NCBI RefSeq assembly: GCF_963169125.1
Contig: NC_084802.1
Span: forward strand, 39,578,607-39,642,606
DNA from: Humulus lupulus
Taxonomy: Eukaryota; Streptophyta; Magnoliopsida; Rosales; Cannabaceae
Direction of reading: 5' to 3'
DNA length: 64,000 bases
Part shown: positions 43,148 to 56,727 of the stretch, one piece after another
Position numbering within the stretch: the first letter of the stretch is position 1
Layout: each line of letters begins with the position of its first letter
Program-made: the position numbers and the translations under genes
Notes under the pieces: model-generated
Databases searched by the model: none
Told to the model about the DNA's origin: nothing
What the model saw: the letters and a program-made list of their open reading frames with translations, nothing else

Positions 43148-46100
43148 ACTATCCCATCCTTGTAATAATTTTGTCCTCGAAATTTATTTGAACACATCAG
43201 ACTGTAAACCTCATACCTTTGACTATAATTTCTTTTTTCCAAGGTCTAACGCCTTCACTCTTAATCTTCAATAATACTCATGCGTGAGTACAATCTTGTT
43301 CCACAAGATCTTGTCTGATAACTACACTTTCTTTAACTTTTACTTGCATATCAAACCTGCTAAAACTCCAGAGTCTGTTAGTTCACAACAATTACTTCAT
43401 TGATTTATTCTCAATACCATAAATACTTATGAATCATCACCCTTACCAAGGTGAGAACAGCTTATAGGCCCTCAGCCCAATCCTTAGTACGACCTTAGAA
43501 TTCTTGTCGAATCGGGGGTCAGAACTCCTCCTTTCTTTCCCAAACTATCATACTCTTCCTTGCTGCATCACTTGGAGAGATATAAATCTCTCATCCTGGA
43601 ACTCCATACTCCGAAGTCAACAATTTACAAGTTCCCATATATTTTTAGATAGGCAGACATTCTCGCCTTAAGAATTCCAACATCCTCTGAGGCAATACTG
43701 ATTCATAGTATCCACTCTCTCAATTCTTTACTTCGCATGGTACTCCTTGCTTTTTATCTTACCAAATCTTAAGCCGTGTCACCCTTGCTGTACTCCAGCA
43801 TTCATCACTGTGACTATCTTCTCAAGTACTACATTGTCCTTAGTGTCTTAAGTGTTCACACACTTAGCATCTAATTCTTTAATATAGTTGTTAAGCCCTC
43901 AGATTGCTATCCTATTTGCAACCAATCAGTAATTTCAAATTCCCACTCGGTTTTCCTCGTTCTTTGATCCCTTTCCAAAACTTGGAAAACTATAGGGTCT
44001 CAACTTAGCATTAGCAATGCTCTACTCCATAATTAATTTATACAAACCAAATTATGTTAATTCATTCAACTGAGTTACAACCTTTCCCCTGTTCAGTCCC
44101 CTTATTTGTAGCTCAATGTGGTCCATTCCTATAATCCACCTTCATATCAGTTTACCTCCCAATATTCAAGTACACCAGATTCTATCATCCGCTAAAACCT
44201 CCCGGTACAACAAAACCCTAGGAGGTGGAACGACTCCCACTTATAATTCTCATCTCCACACCAAACTCTCATTGGACCATTCATCCGATTCTTGTACCAT
44301 ATCCTGTATTATACTCATAGGGTTCTTCCCCGTTTCCACAAAACCATCACTCTGGATTCCATTGTCCAAAGGAATACGTACTTGTTCATCACCACACACT
44401 AATATTATACCAATCTTAATCGTTACCTTATCTAGTCCATCATCATCTATAGCATTCTTTTTAACTAATATACACCACCCAAATAAGAGATCCGCCTCCA
44501 ATCAAACCTTTCCCCTCGTACAGTCGAGGGCTTCTAACATCAACCATCCATCTATTGCGCTCCACTAAATTTTAGTCTCAAGATTATCTTTCTTACCAAT
44601 GACCAAACACTCAAGCACCTTATGATATGCATAAACTACCAACTTAACGTTCCATGTATATCAACCATGTTCCCATTCTATACCCAACCATAACACGTGT
44701 ATCCCTGCGTCATCAAGTGTTAACCACTTCTTACCCTGTCTTCTGAACTCTCTGATTTGACACTATCCATTCAGTCTAACTTCAAGTTTTATTGTTCCTC
44801 CAATCTTTGATGTAGCTGTCTACAAAGATACCTATGTTGTAGATGACGCACTTGCCAGTCTTGTTGTACTTCCTGTTCTTCAAACGTTCTTCAGTAGCTT
44901 ATTTGTGGCTTCAGATCAAATCTCCTCATACCTGTCTCTTCTTCTTGCAGCATCTTTTCTTGTAGCACTATTCTGAATACCCTTGGCAAAACCAATCTGA
45001 CACTTCCTGGAACCTTACCTGTGACCCTGCTTCCTTAGTACTAACGTCATTAGCATAGTAGATATTCGCTTTCCACTTCTGTCTGGGAGTAGTCCAGCAT
45101 ACTGCTCGTGAACCTGAAGGGGACTTGTCCATACCGTTCTTATATTTTCTACTTGATGAACTTACCTGTGTTGCTGTAGCTTGAACCAATTTAGAACCTT
45201 TGTTACCAACTCCTCACACCCTACTCGGTACAAGTAAAAATTCATGAAATGTCTCTTTCCTTGATCTCCAGCTGGTAATAACCAGGTCGTAGATCAACTC
45301 TTGGAGACATTATCCCGTCTTGTACCCGACATCAAAACTTTTCGTCCTTGACCAATGTCGCCAACAACTCCCACAATACCATGCTCTATATGATTCCAGG
45401 TCAAACTTCTTCGACTGCTTCAGTAATTCTTCCTTTCAAGCTATTACCATCTTCCGTAATGTCTCTAATACCAAACATGTTCGTAGTCCAGTCCTGAAGC
45501 GTACCCAATCCTTCCTTGTACCCATCTGAATTCCCATTGGCCGGCTTAGTTTCCATTCGGTCAAATTAATATTCTCTGAGTGATATCCCCTACAATCCAT
45601 GGTTGTCTCTTAACAGATTCACTCTCATTCTGACTCATGTTAAGGCTTCCATATGACGAGCTATATTGTTCTCACTACGAACCTCTTGATTACTTGTATC
45701 CCAATTCATCTGCCAGAAGCTTCTAATTCCTCCTCAATAAATACTACTATCTTCAGCCTCTCGTACAGTACCCTTGAGGCATGTTCTCCATGTCTGAATC
45801 TTTCTTAGGACATTCTCAACACTGAATTCTTCCAGCTCGTTACATAACTAAAACATAAACTATCTGGTGAACTAATCATCATCGAGGAGCCAGCCTCGAA
45901 TTTCGAGTGTAACAAGGTATTTCTAGTCTTATGTTCCCTAATCATGGGGAATCCATTCTAACATATCAAATCATCTCATGTAGAAGTCGTGCTCTCACCT
46001 GACATCCTTTTAGGTGGTGTACTCTGCCTCAGGTGCATACCAGATAACCTCACTAGTTCCCATCACCATCCTGACAACTACCTTTACAATCAGATCCCCT

Positions 46101-47526
46101 TCCTATCAAAACTAGGTGCCATAGCACTGTCTGGGGTCCCTCTACCTCGGTAACCGAGAACCTACCCTTACTAAATTCTACCAATAGAAGTACCATCTTT
46201 TGCATCTCTTGCCCTACAGCATTCATGCTCCCTATACCTCATTCCACAGATCTCAAATAACATGGCCCTCTCTGCTACTCAATTACAACCGAAGATCTAA
46301 TACATTGGAACGGCCTTATAGCCGTAGACCATTCCAGAACTTAACCTTACATGGGTCATCATTTCCCAGCTACCATCGCATGTATAAATTTCCAAAATGA
46401 AGTATCCAACTCCTAACGCTCATTAACACATGTTGTCGTTGTCTTATCATTTCAAATCAAACTCATAGATTTATTAATTCCCGCAGCTCAGACTATGTCC
46501 TTATAACTTCTTTTATCTAATCCCCATTTGAGTTCCTTCCAATCCGTCACGCCAATATCTTGATTTGAATACCATTCCTGGCATCCTTGGGCCACGAATA
46601 CTTAGCACAACCCCTTAGTTATGACCTCTCACCTTTATATAATCAAGAATGGAATTAGCTTTGCCCATCACTGGCCAATCCTAAAGCAAACCCAACTTTA
46701 CTCCTCAAACCAGAGAATAACACCCTTTTAGGCCTTCCATTTAATACTTTTTATATGTCTATATCCTCACGTTAAACCAACTCTGGTAATCCTTTTATCA
46801 AACTATGCAAAGTAGTTCTTTTCCCTGAAGAGTCTGCCATTCACCCATCTAGTCTCTACTATAAGACCTAACAGCTTACTCACATATTAATGAACATTTG
46901 TTGCGACTTACGGGGGAAGATGGAGGTTTCCAACCCCGATTATCATCCGTAACCCCCTACAATACAATTCTAAGCCCACTTGACCATTTGAGGTACAAAC
47001 AACTTGAATTCGTCTGCCGCTGCTGACTAAACTCTTCAGCCGTGAGGTTCACACTCCAAACCAATCCACAACCAGGTCCAAATAATCACCATATTCATGC
47101 ATACATGAAGCATAATCCACAACTCTACGGACCTAGCTACCAAATTTATTATTACCATATATATCCACACTCTATCATGCTTCCTACAAGCCAATACACA
47201 AATATAACATATAAATCCAATCCAGTCAGTTAACCATATACAATCAATATACAAACCTCTGCCCAAATATTCATTCACATGCAATGGCAATGCTAATCAG
47301 CACGCCTCAATCTCATCACACAATAGTCAAGGGTCAGGCCCTATCAGTATCTCATGCTTCCAATTAATCCAATAAACAACAACATTCATAACTCATTTCA
47401 GGCACATAAGCACATAAATACATATACACATTATCGAACCCTGATTTGAGCTTGTCTCTAGTAGCGAATGTACATGTCCAGCCTGTCTTCAGGAACCTAT
47501 AAACCTATGACGCTCTGATACCAAGT
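43148..47526 (-). other. Internal region of E
   Basis: 4.4 kb between the LTRs. Only short, unrelated open frames occur on either strand (the longest about 150 codons, with no recognisable motif). The minus strand after the primer site resembles the leader of D (ACATGTACATTCGC, ACAAGCTC), after which similarity is lost. This pattern, with near-identical LTRs, suggests a large retrotransposon derivative mobilised by a relative's proteins. Confidence 0.7.
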
Positions 47527-49906
47527 TGTAACGTCCTGGATAGCCAAGACCGCTACACTATGTGTTTATAAAGGTGTGAGACTTGCTAATCAAGTCATTT
47601 AATCAAAACTTGTCATTAGTTAAAGTGTTCTAGGGCTAAAAGACATTTTGGCCTCAAAAGATACATTTTATAAATTATAAACGATTTACAAAAGGGATCC
47701 CCAAAACAATGTTTAAAAGCTGGTTTACAAAATTCAACAGTTAAAAGTAAACATTAGCCATACTAAGGAAAAATACAAGGTTCTGGTCCTCTCGTCCCTG
47801 TAATCTCCTAAACCATGGTAGTTGAGCGGCCTGTCATGTACATTCACCCTGCAGAGCTCTCCAATCACGGTTGATCAATCTTGCCCTTGCCTTTACCTGC
47901 ACCACGCAGCACCCGTGAGCCGAGGCCCAGCAAGAAAACAACATACACAGCATAAACAATAATGACAATCAAATACTTTCATAAGCATGTTCAATCATTC
48001 AGTCCATAGCATGTAAGCATACTTCCAGGTACAAACAAACCTCATCTATACTTAGATTATTCAACAATCTCAACAATCAACATTTATAGCCAACACAATA
48101 TTCAATTTACATAATTACTAGGGCTGACACCTTAGCCGCACCCTCTGTTTAACCCACTGACTCCAGCCTGCTTAAACCGAGCTCAGTGCATAATAAGCTG
48201 TCCTCGGATACCAGTGTCCGAGTCGCGCCATTTGCGCAAGTTAACCATGGCACGCTTAGGCCGTTGGTTTACAATTTACATGGCATAATACCATTCTCTC
48301 AATCATATATATATCAGGGAGCCCTTAGTCCCATTCAATTATTCAACCGGGTATAGTTTTCTTACCTTTGGCTTTCAAATGAGCTAGTTATAAGCGATGC
48401 TCCTTGAGCGCGATCCGATCCCCGAGCCCTAGCTTAGCACCTTGTCACAACCAAGATAAAGGATACCATTAACAATCTTAAATGAGCTTCTAGACAAAGT
48501 TCTAGTCCCCGGAACATTGAACTCCACCAAATATGGTAAAAGATTCAATCCCGAGCACCCTAGTTTAAATTCCCAAGCCTAAAATCTCAAAATCCCAAAA
48601 TCCCTTAAGGGCGCCGGCATAGGCCACTCATGGCACGGCATGGCCCCAATCAGAAACCTCCAAAGGCCCAAAAACAGGTAAGGGCCGCGGTCCTACATGG
48701 ACCATGCCGCGGCCCGCCCTCCTTCCTCAGCACAACGTAGCTTCCAAGGGTCGCGGCTCACCAAGAACCATGCCGTGGCCCGACCCTTCGAACCCAAAAA
48801 AATCCACCATTTTCAATCTCTAAACCTCACCTTAAGCCATCGCAAAGCTCCCAACTCAAAACCAATTAATAACAACATCATTAGAATGATTTAAACAACA
48901 TTATTCCACTAAAAATCCAGCCTAACACTCACCAGAATCCCAATTCCAATGTCTTAGATTTCCAACCCAAAACTCAAAACCAGCCATGGAATTTCTAAAA
49001 TTTGACCATCAAACCTTAAATTGAAACTTACCTTAGCTGCAGTATCACCTCTCCACGAGTTTCTCTGACCTAGCTTCAAAGTTCCAGCCTTAAATTCAAC
49101 CTTAAATGCCAAAACCACAAATATTCAAAACTCAGCCATTTTTCTTAAAGTTCCTAACCACAGAACAAAAATCAATGCTTACCTTGGCTCTAATTCAGTC
49201 CTTGATCAGTTCTTGAGCTAATCCTCTAGCTTATCCCCTTCAATTCCCAGAAATTAGTTGGTTTCCCTTTACAAAATCATAGTTTTTCTTCCTTAAGAGA
49301 GAGAAGGCTGAGAGGTCGGTTTACATTTTCTTTCTAGTATTTTCTAAGTCTTTCCAAGTATATCCTTAGGTTGTTAGACTAATCCCAAAGCTCGAGGTAC
49401 CGGAAACGTCCCCGAAGGCAAAATAGTAAAATTCCCCAATACTCCCGCCTAAACATTCTAACCTCAAATATATCTCCATATATTTATTTTCATTACCCGA
49501 CAGTCCAAATCACTACCCAATACCTAGAATACCCCTTACTTGTCCAAAGTCAAGCATTAAGCCCCGTTGTGACTTTCCTGCTATCTAGCTCCCTAGGATC
49601 GCCCCAAGTCACCTGCTGCATATTTATCCACATAATAATGTGGTTCTCACATATTTCACATATATATATATATCTACCTATCCACGTAATAATGTGGTCT
49701 CAACAATTTATCACACACAATTACGTTTATGCCCTAACGAGCCAAAATTACGATTAAGCCCTTACCAGCCGAACAGGGCCTGCATGCTGACCCGATACTC
49801 ATAAACATGCATTCTCACACTATTGATTCACATAACCTCCAATTATGCCCTCCCGACATACTAATCAAGGTCCTTAAGCCTTATTAGTAATTTTTGGGTC
49901 GTTACA
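47527..49906 (-). repeat. 5' LTR of E
   Basis: 2380 bp, nearly identical to 40763-43147, with a small CAACAATCT insertion near 48065 and a GC island at 48680-48790 in which CCGCGG replaces degraded forms of the other copy. Confidence 0.93.
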
Positions 49907-49952
49907 ATAAGTCCAAAAAAGTTCAACCAAAATAAAAAAAAAAATGAATCCA

Positions 49953-51955
49953 TCAATCAACAATAATAGTCTTGGTCTTCTCCTTTGATGTTGCCTTGGC
50001 CTTGGGTTTGTTTTCTTCTACATTAAAAAAACATAAGTTAAATAATTTATTGAAAAATAAATAAGCATAAAACAAAGAACACTATTCTCAAAAGAATCTA
50101 TTTAGTTTATTTACCTTCTTTAAGAAACACATAAGATTGTATTTTATCCAAATACTCCATTGATTGAATCCCTTCATGACTTCCCTTCAACCAACTTTGA
50201 GTGCATACTAGTGCCTCCACCATTTTTGGACTCAAAGAACTCCTAAATGAGTCCAAAATACATCCACTAGTACTAAACGCAGATTCAGAAGCTACAGTAG
50301 ACACAGGGATAGCAAGAACATCTTTAGCAATCATAGGTAAAATCTTATACCTATTAGAATTATACTTCCACCAAAGTAGGATATCAAATGAGGAAGTCAT
50401 TGGATTGACTGGTTCTTCAACCAAGTATCTGTCAACATCATTCATTTTCTCAGTCACAAAAATTTGTTGTTGTTGCAAATAATTTTCCAATAATCTCCTC
50501 CTATGAGTTTCTTCTCCATCACTCTTTGGTGGTGAGTCACTTTTGCTAACCTGAAAAAGAAATACAAACAACAACTCAACAAACAATAACATATTAAAAC
50601 CAATGAAAAAAAAATCAACAACTAACCTTATCACCATCACTCTCATCCTCAACATTATAACAATTGTACAATCATTGAAGGATTTGTTCCACCTTGACAA
50701 CAATCTTAGCAACGATTTCAACATCATAAACAGTCTCAAAACAATATTTCAAATACTTCAACTTATACCTTGGATCAAGCACAACAGCCAAAAACAACAA
50801 AGGATTGATGTTCTCTTAATTGCCTCAATATTTGTCATATTTCTTTTTCATACTAGCAGCCATGGTCGATAACAAAGGATCACTACTAGCAGCCAAATCA
50901 CTCAATTGAGTGTGAGTCTCACAAATCTCATGGTAGAAGTTGTTGGAAGTTACATGCAAGGTGCCACTAAATTTTAGAGTAACTTCATAAAAAGTGGAAA
51001 GAAATTTAACAAAAATCATAGCACTCTCCCAATCACTAGAACTAGGTGGTTCAATCCTTTTCTTCCCATTAACCCTCCTCTTTACATAACCAACAGCTAC
51101 ATCATTAGTTGATGCATTATCAATAGTCACAGCAAAGATCTTTTCTACTCCCCAACCAAGCAAACAAGCTTCTATCACCTTACCAATAGTTTCACCCTTC
51201 TGATTAGAAATTTGACAAAAATTTATAATTCTTTTTTGCAAATGCCAATCACTATCAACAGTGTGCAATGACACATATAAGCCATTTGGGTGGAAGATGT
51301 CCAATAATCAGTTGTTAAACATAATCTTTGCCCAACCTTGGTTAACTCCTTCTTCAACTTAACCCTCTCATCACAAAACAACCGGTATATATCCCTAGTA
51401 GCAGTCATTCTACTAGGGACAAGAAACTTGGGTTGCAATTCTTGAACAAACTCCCTAAAACCTTTACCTTCTACAACATTAAAGGCTTGCTCATCCTTCA
51501 CCACAAACCAAGCTAAGGCTTTTTGACATCTCTCCTTATTAAATGTCATGGCCAACAAATTTCCCTCTCCATCATTAGCACTTTGCAATGAAAGCAATTT
51601 TTGTTTGTTATCAGCTACCCTATATGGATACTTCTTGCATTGGTTGTTTAAATGGACCCACAAACTACTTGTCCCAACTCTCCTATTATCACAAGCATAA
51701 TCTTTCCCACAATAATTACAAGTGCATCTAGGGTCTTTAGGATTCCTGTCCTTCACTTTTGTAAAGTGATTCCAAACAGTAGAGTTCCTAGTTGGCTTTT
51801 TCCTAGATTTGGTTGGTTCATCATTGCCTTCTTTTTTGGGTGACTTAAGCTCAATAGGAGTTGTGTTTGTGGTGGTGTTTGGGGTAGTGTTTGTGGTATC
51901 AAGCACTTCACCTAATTGGGTGGAAGTTGGGGTAAGAAACTTATCCATCATTCCT
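49953..51955 (-). pseudogene. hAT transposase, frameshifted
   Basis: Start MMDKFLTPTS at 51951. The BED zinc finger reads STVWNHFTKV, then CTCNYCGKDY and LWVHLNNQCKKY (C-x2-C ... H-x4-C). LTTDYWTSS and AVTIDNASTND hold the first two catalytic aspartates. A one-base frameshift lies near 51245-51290 and a TGA at a Trp position near 50820. VLDPRYKLKYLKYCFE leads to a 76-bp intron (50551-50626). The next exon has the hAT dimerisation domain WWKYNSNRYKILPMIAKDVL and SESAFSTSGCILDSFRSSLS. A second intron (50018-50114) leads to a short Lys-rich last exon (ENKPKAKATSKEKTKT), stop at 49953. It would cut and paste the element via its termini; as written it is inactive. Confidence 0.9.
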
Positions 51956-51975
51956 ATACATGTAAAAAAATGCAA

Positions 51976-53648
51976 GCAATTATCAATTATAATTTACCAC
52001 ATGCAGCACATAAAAACAAATCACTAAGCAATATCATAATGAAATCAATCATAATTAAAAATAAAATAACAGCTAAACAAAACCTTTATGATACCAGTCA
52101 ACAACCTTGTTGTGCGTGGCTTTGTTATACCCTGAAAGGACATAAAACTTTTTGATAGACCAGATCAACTATTTGTTGCAAGTCTAGAGCATACTTCTAT
52201 AGATCTGCCTCTTACATCTAGTTTCCAACCCATACAGTTAAGGTTATGGATTTAAAATAGCATACTAATAGTCTAATACCCATTCTATTAAATAAAATAA
52301 ACTGAGCAAGCATAATTAAAGCAATTCTAATCAAACAAAAACAACATATATATATATATATGTATGTATATTATGCTCAAGAGGGAAGGAAACTTACAGT
52401 GAGTTCTTTGAGGCTGAGCAACCGAAGAGAAAAGTTGCAGAAGAGAAGCAACCTGCAATGAGTGAGATGGAGGACATATTAGTCTCTTGTACAATAATAT
52501 TGTAAAATTCCAGAAAGAAACATTAAATACAATTGACATCAGAACAACATCTTACCTCTAAAATAATATAAACCAATAATAAATATGAAAAATCGGCATA
52601 AATATAAAAAAAATCAACATAACACATAACGAAAATTAAAAAATCAGCAAACATAATATATATATATATTTATATATATTATCTCATACAAAATTGGCAA
52701 TCCAACACATATTATATTTCCAAATAATATAATTATCTCAACCAAATTTATAATTTATCTCATAAAAAATATATAAAAAAAATTAAAAAAACAGCAAACA
52801 CAATATCATATTTAAAATGTATATGTATATTTATATATATATCCAAACATATATACATATATATATACTAACACAATTTTTACATATATATACTGACAAA
52901 TATATATACATATATAGTTTACATATATACTAACAAATATATATACATATATATACAAATACTAGCAAGCAAATATATATATACTTGGCGTAGTGCACTA
53001 CACTAGAGAGAAGTGGAGGTGCTCCGACCGACCGTGCACAGTAGAGAAACAAAGAGAGAGGGGCATGAATGTGAGGGAGACTGAGACTTGGAGATCGAAT
53101 GAGTTTGAGAGAGACTGTGAGTGTGAGTGATGATAAATTTCTTCACATATATATATATATATATAAATAAATTTATATGTATATATATATACAGAGCATG
53201 ATTCATGAAAGGTGACAGAAGAATATATTCATCTATATACATATAGAGCATGAGAGGTGAGTGTGACGGCAAATTTCTTCATATATATATATATATGTGT
53301 GTGTGTATATATATAATATAACTTAGAGAAAGTGACTCACCACCAAGAGAGATTGAGAGACGGCAACAGGGATGAACATTGAACAGAGAGAGAGATGGAG
53401 AGAGTTGTCATTTTCTTCAGTGGTGAAATGAAATGAAATGAATTAGGGTTATGCTTAGGTCTGAAATAATAAGGTTTACGGTTAGGTTGGGCTGGGTTGG
53501 CCCAAAGAAGCTGAAGCCCGTGGCCGAGCCGTACATTATGGGCCTGTTACTATTATTACCGATTGGGCTTTGGCCTGGTATGAATCGGCCCACTTTCGGT
53601 GTCGGTTGGGTTGGGTTGTTGGCCCACTACCATTTATGTGCAGCCCTA
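51976..53648 (-). other. 5' region of the hAT with TA-rich microsatellites
   Basis: No coding frame. From 52340 to 53320 there are repeated runs of TATATA/CATATA, and 53040-53130 and 53350-53410 are GAGAGA-rich. It probably contains the promoter and a leader intron (acceptor ACATGTATAG just before 51955). The right terminal 200 bases carry GGTTGGG repeats. Confidence 0.6.
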
Positions 53649-53656
53649 GCACTGAC

Positions 53657-54654
53657 TCATTAGTCAGAATCGGCAATGGTTTCAGTAGTAACTGTGAAGT
53701 TGTGACTCATTACTCAAGTTCGACAGTAGTACTGAGCACTGGTCGTATGGTATTGACTCATAAGTCAAGAACGGTCTTAGCGTGTTTAAGCAAGCTGAAA
53801 AGATTAGATCTAATCGACATTAGCATTGAATGACTCAACATGAGCATTAATGTCAGACGGACCTCAAGTTTGATGAAAAACAAAAGTACTTGTCTAGCAT
53901 ATGGCTAGTCACTTAGAGCCAAGGCCAGAAGGTCCAGGTGACTGGATCGTCACATGGCTATAGGTGCTGAGCCCACGTTAGTGACTTACCCATCAGTCAC
54001 TCATCTGGTTTACGTCAGTGACCTGCTCATCAGTCACTCATCTGATTAGGGCTATAAGCCCCATCATGGTTAACAGAACCTTAAGTGTTAAATCACTCAT
54101 CTAATTAGGGCTATAAGCCCCATCATGGTTAACAGAACCTCAAAGTGTTATTCACTCATCCGTTCTTGGCTATAAGCTCTATATGATTATCATGATCATC
54201 ATTTGATATTATATACATGCAGTATTGAGTTTTCTTGCTGAGCCTTAGCTCACAGGTGCTATGTGGTGCAGGTAAAGGGAAAGAAAAGCTCACCTAGCCT
54301 TGAGTGGAGAGCTTAGGTGGCGAAGTGTACATATGCGGCCGCTTGACCACCACGGCCAAGGAGTTTCTCAGAGGAACTAGGGGGTTAACCCTATTTTTTC
54401 CACTTAGGTCGGCGAGTTGTAATTTTTACTCTGTAATGACCATTTTTAATTTGAAAATAACTTGTAAACATTTTTATGGGCCCATGTACAGTTTTATGTT
54501 TTAAATAAAATATATCATTTCCTTTTTGATCGAGTTTTTCACTTTAGCCTATTAATAACACCTAGATGCACGTTTATAACCAAATGACTTAATTAGCGAG
54601 TTAAGCATGGTTCAAAGCTCACAGTAACGATCTTGGAGTAACCAAGGTCTTACA
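53657..54654 (+). repeat. 3' LTR of D, second part
   Basis: Continues from 40396 after the hAT, matching 32960-33953, with the same TGACT/AGTCA motifs and 60-bp repeats, and ends AAGGTCTTACA. Confidence 0.92.
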
Positions 54655-54893
54655 ATCAATGTTGGGATTTGCTTTGCCATAGTGAGAACCTATGGACAGT
54701 GTGACTATCTTGGCTAGAGAGTGCTTGAGAGTGTGACTCGGCGAGAGTTTTTCGAGAGACGGAAGTGTGTAGAGGACATGGTTGCACAAAAAATGTGCCC
54801 ATTGTTATACGAATGGTTGGAAGGTTGACCTTGGCTTAGAGGAGTCAAGGTGTCGCACGGGAATTTCCGTTGTTAAAATGTCAACCCATGATT
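54655..54893 (+). repeat. 5' LTR of F, second part
   Basis: Continues the F LTR after D; matches 62930-63190 (GGACAGTGTGA, CTTGAGAGTGTGACTCG, AATGTGCCCATTGTTAT). The TTGGTGTCAGAGCC primer-like site begins at about 54895. Confidence 0.8.
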
Positions 54894-56727
54894 GTTGGTG
54901 TCAGAGCCAGGTTCATCTAAAGTGGGGATGAACCTAGTTGGCCCATCCTAGAGTGGATGTAGGCGTGTCGAAGGACCAGAAAGGTCTGGATGGCTGAATA
55001 GATTTCGTTGAGTTGTTTGGTCACCTAGAAAGTATCAGTAGGCTGAGATGGGATGAGACTTGGTTTCTCTTCTTTGTGGGAATACTTGACATCATGGAGA
55101 GGGGGCAGTTATGGTTGCTTCGAATCAAAGTTCGGTGATGCTAGAAAGACAACTACCATGAGCAATTGCGGAGGGGCACTACAGAGGAGTTGGAACTCGT
55201 TGACGTTGGATAAGGTATGATCAAGAGGTCACGCTTATATGCTTGGTGCACTATGTCAGGTTTTCTTGAGTTACATTGTAAGCCGCAAGAGGCGTTTTTG
55301 TTGAAAAAGAAACTTGGGGGCAAGAGTGTAGAAGTATGATAGTGGTCGTCAAACACTTATTAGTCACGACAGTGGTCAAGAGTGGACAACTTTGTTGAAT
55401 CAAATAGAGATGGATATGGAATGCTTCAGTTGCTACTTGTGTGCCAAAAAGCATCACAGGGAGACCAAGGTGGTTGTAGCCGCAGTTGTTAGAGGACAAT
55501 CGTACTTAGAGGTGTTCGCATGTTATCTTGATTTGACCCAGAAGGGAGGCACCAAAACAATTGTGTGCGATGTGTTGGCTCGCGGAAATGTTAAAGGGTG
55601 TGAGTAACACTAAGGTATCGAGAGAGAAGCTGAGTTGTAGAATGTATGCATCAAAAGCCAACATGGCAGAGAAGACCGCACGCGGAGGTTAGATTGGTAT
55701 TGGAGTTTGCAGGTGGCAAGAGGGCTACATCGAGAGGAAATTAGTGCTTCTTGGAAGCCCAGATGAGAAAGATGCTAGTATGGATCGAATGGGTGGTTAT
55801 GTGGACAGTACGCGCATATGGGAATCAACAGTTGTGCTACATGAAGTAGTTGACTCAAGAGTCACATCCTGCAGGGTGCACTTCTAGATTTGTTGTGTGC
55901 ATGAAGAGTTGGGGTGGTCGGACGTTCTTGCGTGTGGGAAAGTTGTCAAGGACACCAACAGTTGAAGTGGGAGAGAGACCGTTCACGGTTCAAACATCTA
56001 AATAACAAGCCAATGTTCCATTACAAAAGCATCGAGATGAGTTATCATTGAGATCAATTGTTGTTCAAAATGTAAAGTCAAGACTAAGAGCCATGGACAG
56101 AGCCAAGTTATCTAGGGTGAAAGTCAACAAGACTCAAGGAAGGTAAAATCAGTACAACATTGGCCTAGGGTGAAAGTCAGTAAGACTCGGGTAGTAAGGC
56201 AACATAGAGATGTAGTGGGGCAAGATTCAGAATGACCAAGGCATTAGATCAACACCATCATCATCATAATGATCAAGAGAATGGAGGGACCGCAGTGTAG
56301 AAGCGGTTAGCTCATAAGCTATGCCTTAAGGAAAGGTACATCTCTATGGAAGTTGTTCCCAAGTTGTAGTGGGGGAGCCCACTAATTCAATTTTGTGTGT
56401 GAATCTAGGGGGAAACACAACAACAGATGAGTTGTAAAGTGAAAAGGCATGCATGACTGATGCGAGTGGGTCGGTTGACCAAGTGAAGTTGCAGATAGAT
56501 AGTATGCATGGGCGTAGGCTGAGACTAAGATTAGGCTGGTTTTAAAACATGTTATGGGACATATTTCGTGTTTTATGGGGACATGTGTTTATGGGAACAC
56601 AAGTCGAATGATTCATAGAACAAATGCTGGTGAGAGCGGATTGAGGATGACTTCAAACCTCAAGAGTGAGGTAGTGTGCAGCCAAGTTGGTCAAGATTCA
56701 GTAAGTCGCTCAGAGGGATGCAGGGTT
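54894..56727 (+). other. Internal region of F, first part
   Basis: 1.8 kb after the primer-like site, purine-rich, with no recognisable protein. Short frames (for example 55392-55607) have no known motif. Nothing else is seen apart from general similarity in composition to a long RNA leader. Confidence 0.55.

Larger units (their letters stand above)
40763..49906 (-). mobile_element. LTR element E, recently inserted, no recognisable coding
   Basis: 9144 bp, LTRs at 40763-43147 and 47527-49906, perfect target duplication ATAAG (40758-40762 and 49907-49911). The minus strand carries TTGGTATCAGAGC (47524-47512) next to the 5' LTR and ATTACAAGGATGGGATAGT (43166-43148) next to the 3' LTR. In the first 420 aligned bases I count eight substitutions, about 2 percent. 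The 4.4-kb interior has no gag-pol text. Confidence 0.92.
40397..53648 (-). mobile_element. hAT-superfamily DNA transposon
   Basis: Terminal inverted repeats TAGGGCTGCACAT at 40397 and its complement ending TGTGCAGCCCTA at 53648, flanked by a perfect 8-bp duplication GCACTGAC (40389-40396 and 53649-53656). Subterminal copies of GGTTGGGTTGG occur at both ends. Without the nested element E it is about 4.1 kb. It encodes a hAT transposase on the minus strand (49953-51955). TAGGG...CCCTA ends with 8-bp duplications are characteristic of plant hAT elements. Confidence 0.96.
31502..54654 (+). mobile_element. Full-length Ty3/gypsy chromovirus D, interrupted by hAT
   Basis: 5' LTR (31502-33953), mutated initiator-Met primer site, gag, protease, RT, RNase H, integrase with C-terminal chromodomain, polypurine tract, and 3' LTR (38977-40396 plus 53657-54654). 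Without the hAT insertion it is about 9.9 kb, normal for Tekay/Del elements. Flanking ATTAG (31497-31501) and ATCAA (54655-54659) each differ by one base from ATCAG, the sequence still present in the unoccupied copy of F's other LTR near 62927. Confidence 0.93.

Noticed and set aside
44116..44568. 150-codon plus-strand frame in the interior of E
   Set aside because: It runs against the element's sense strand, has no recognisable domain, and similar frames are absent around it.
55392..55607. Possible Cys-containing small protein in F
   Set aside because: Isolated frame without homology or repeated codon pattern; F's interior looks non-coding throughout.
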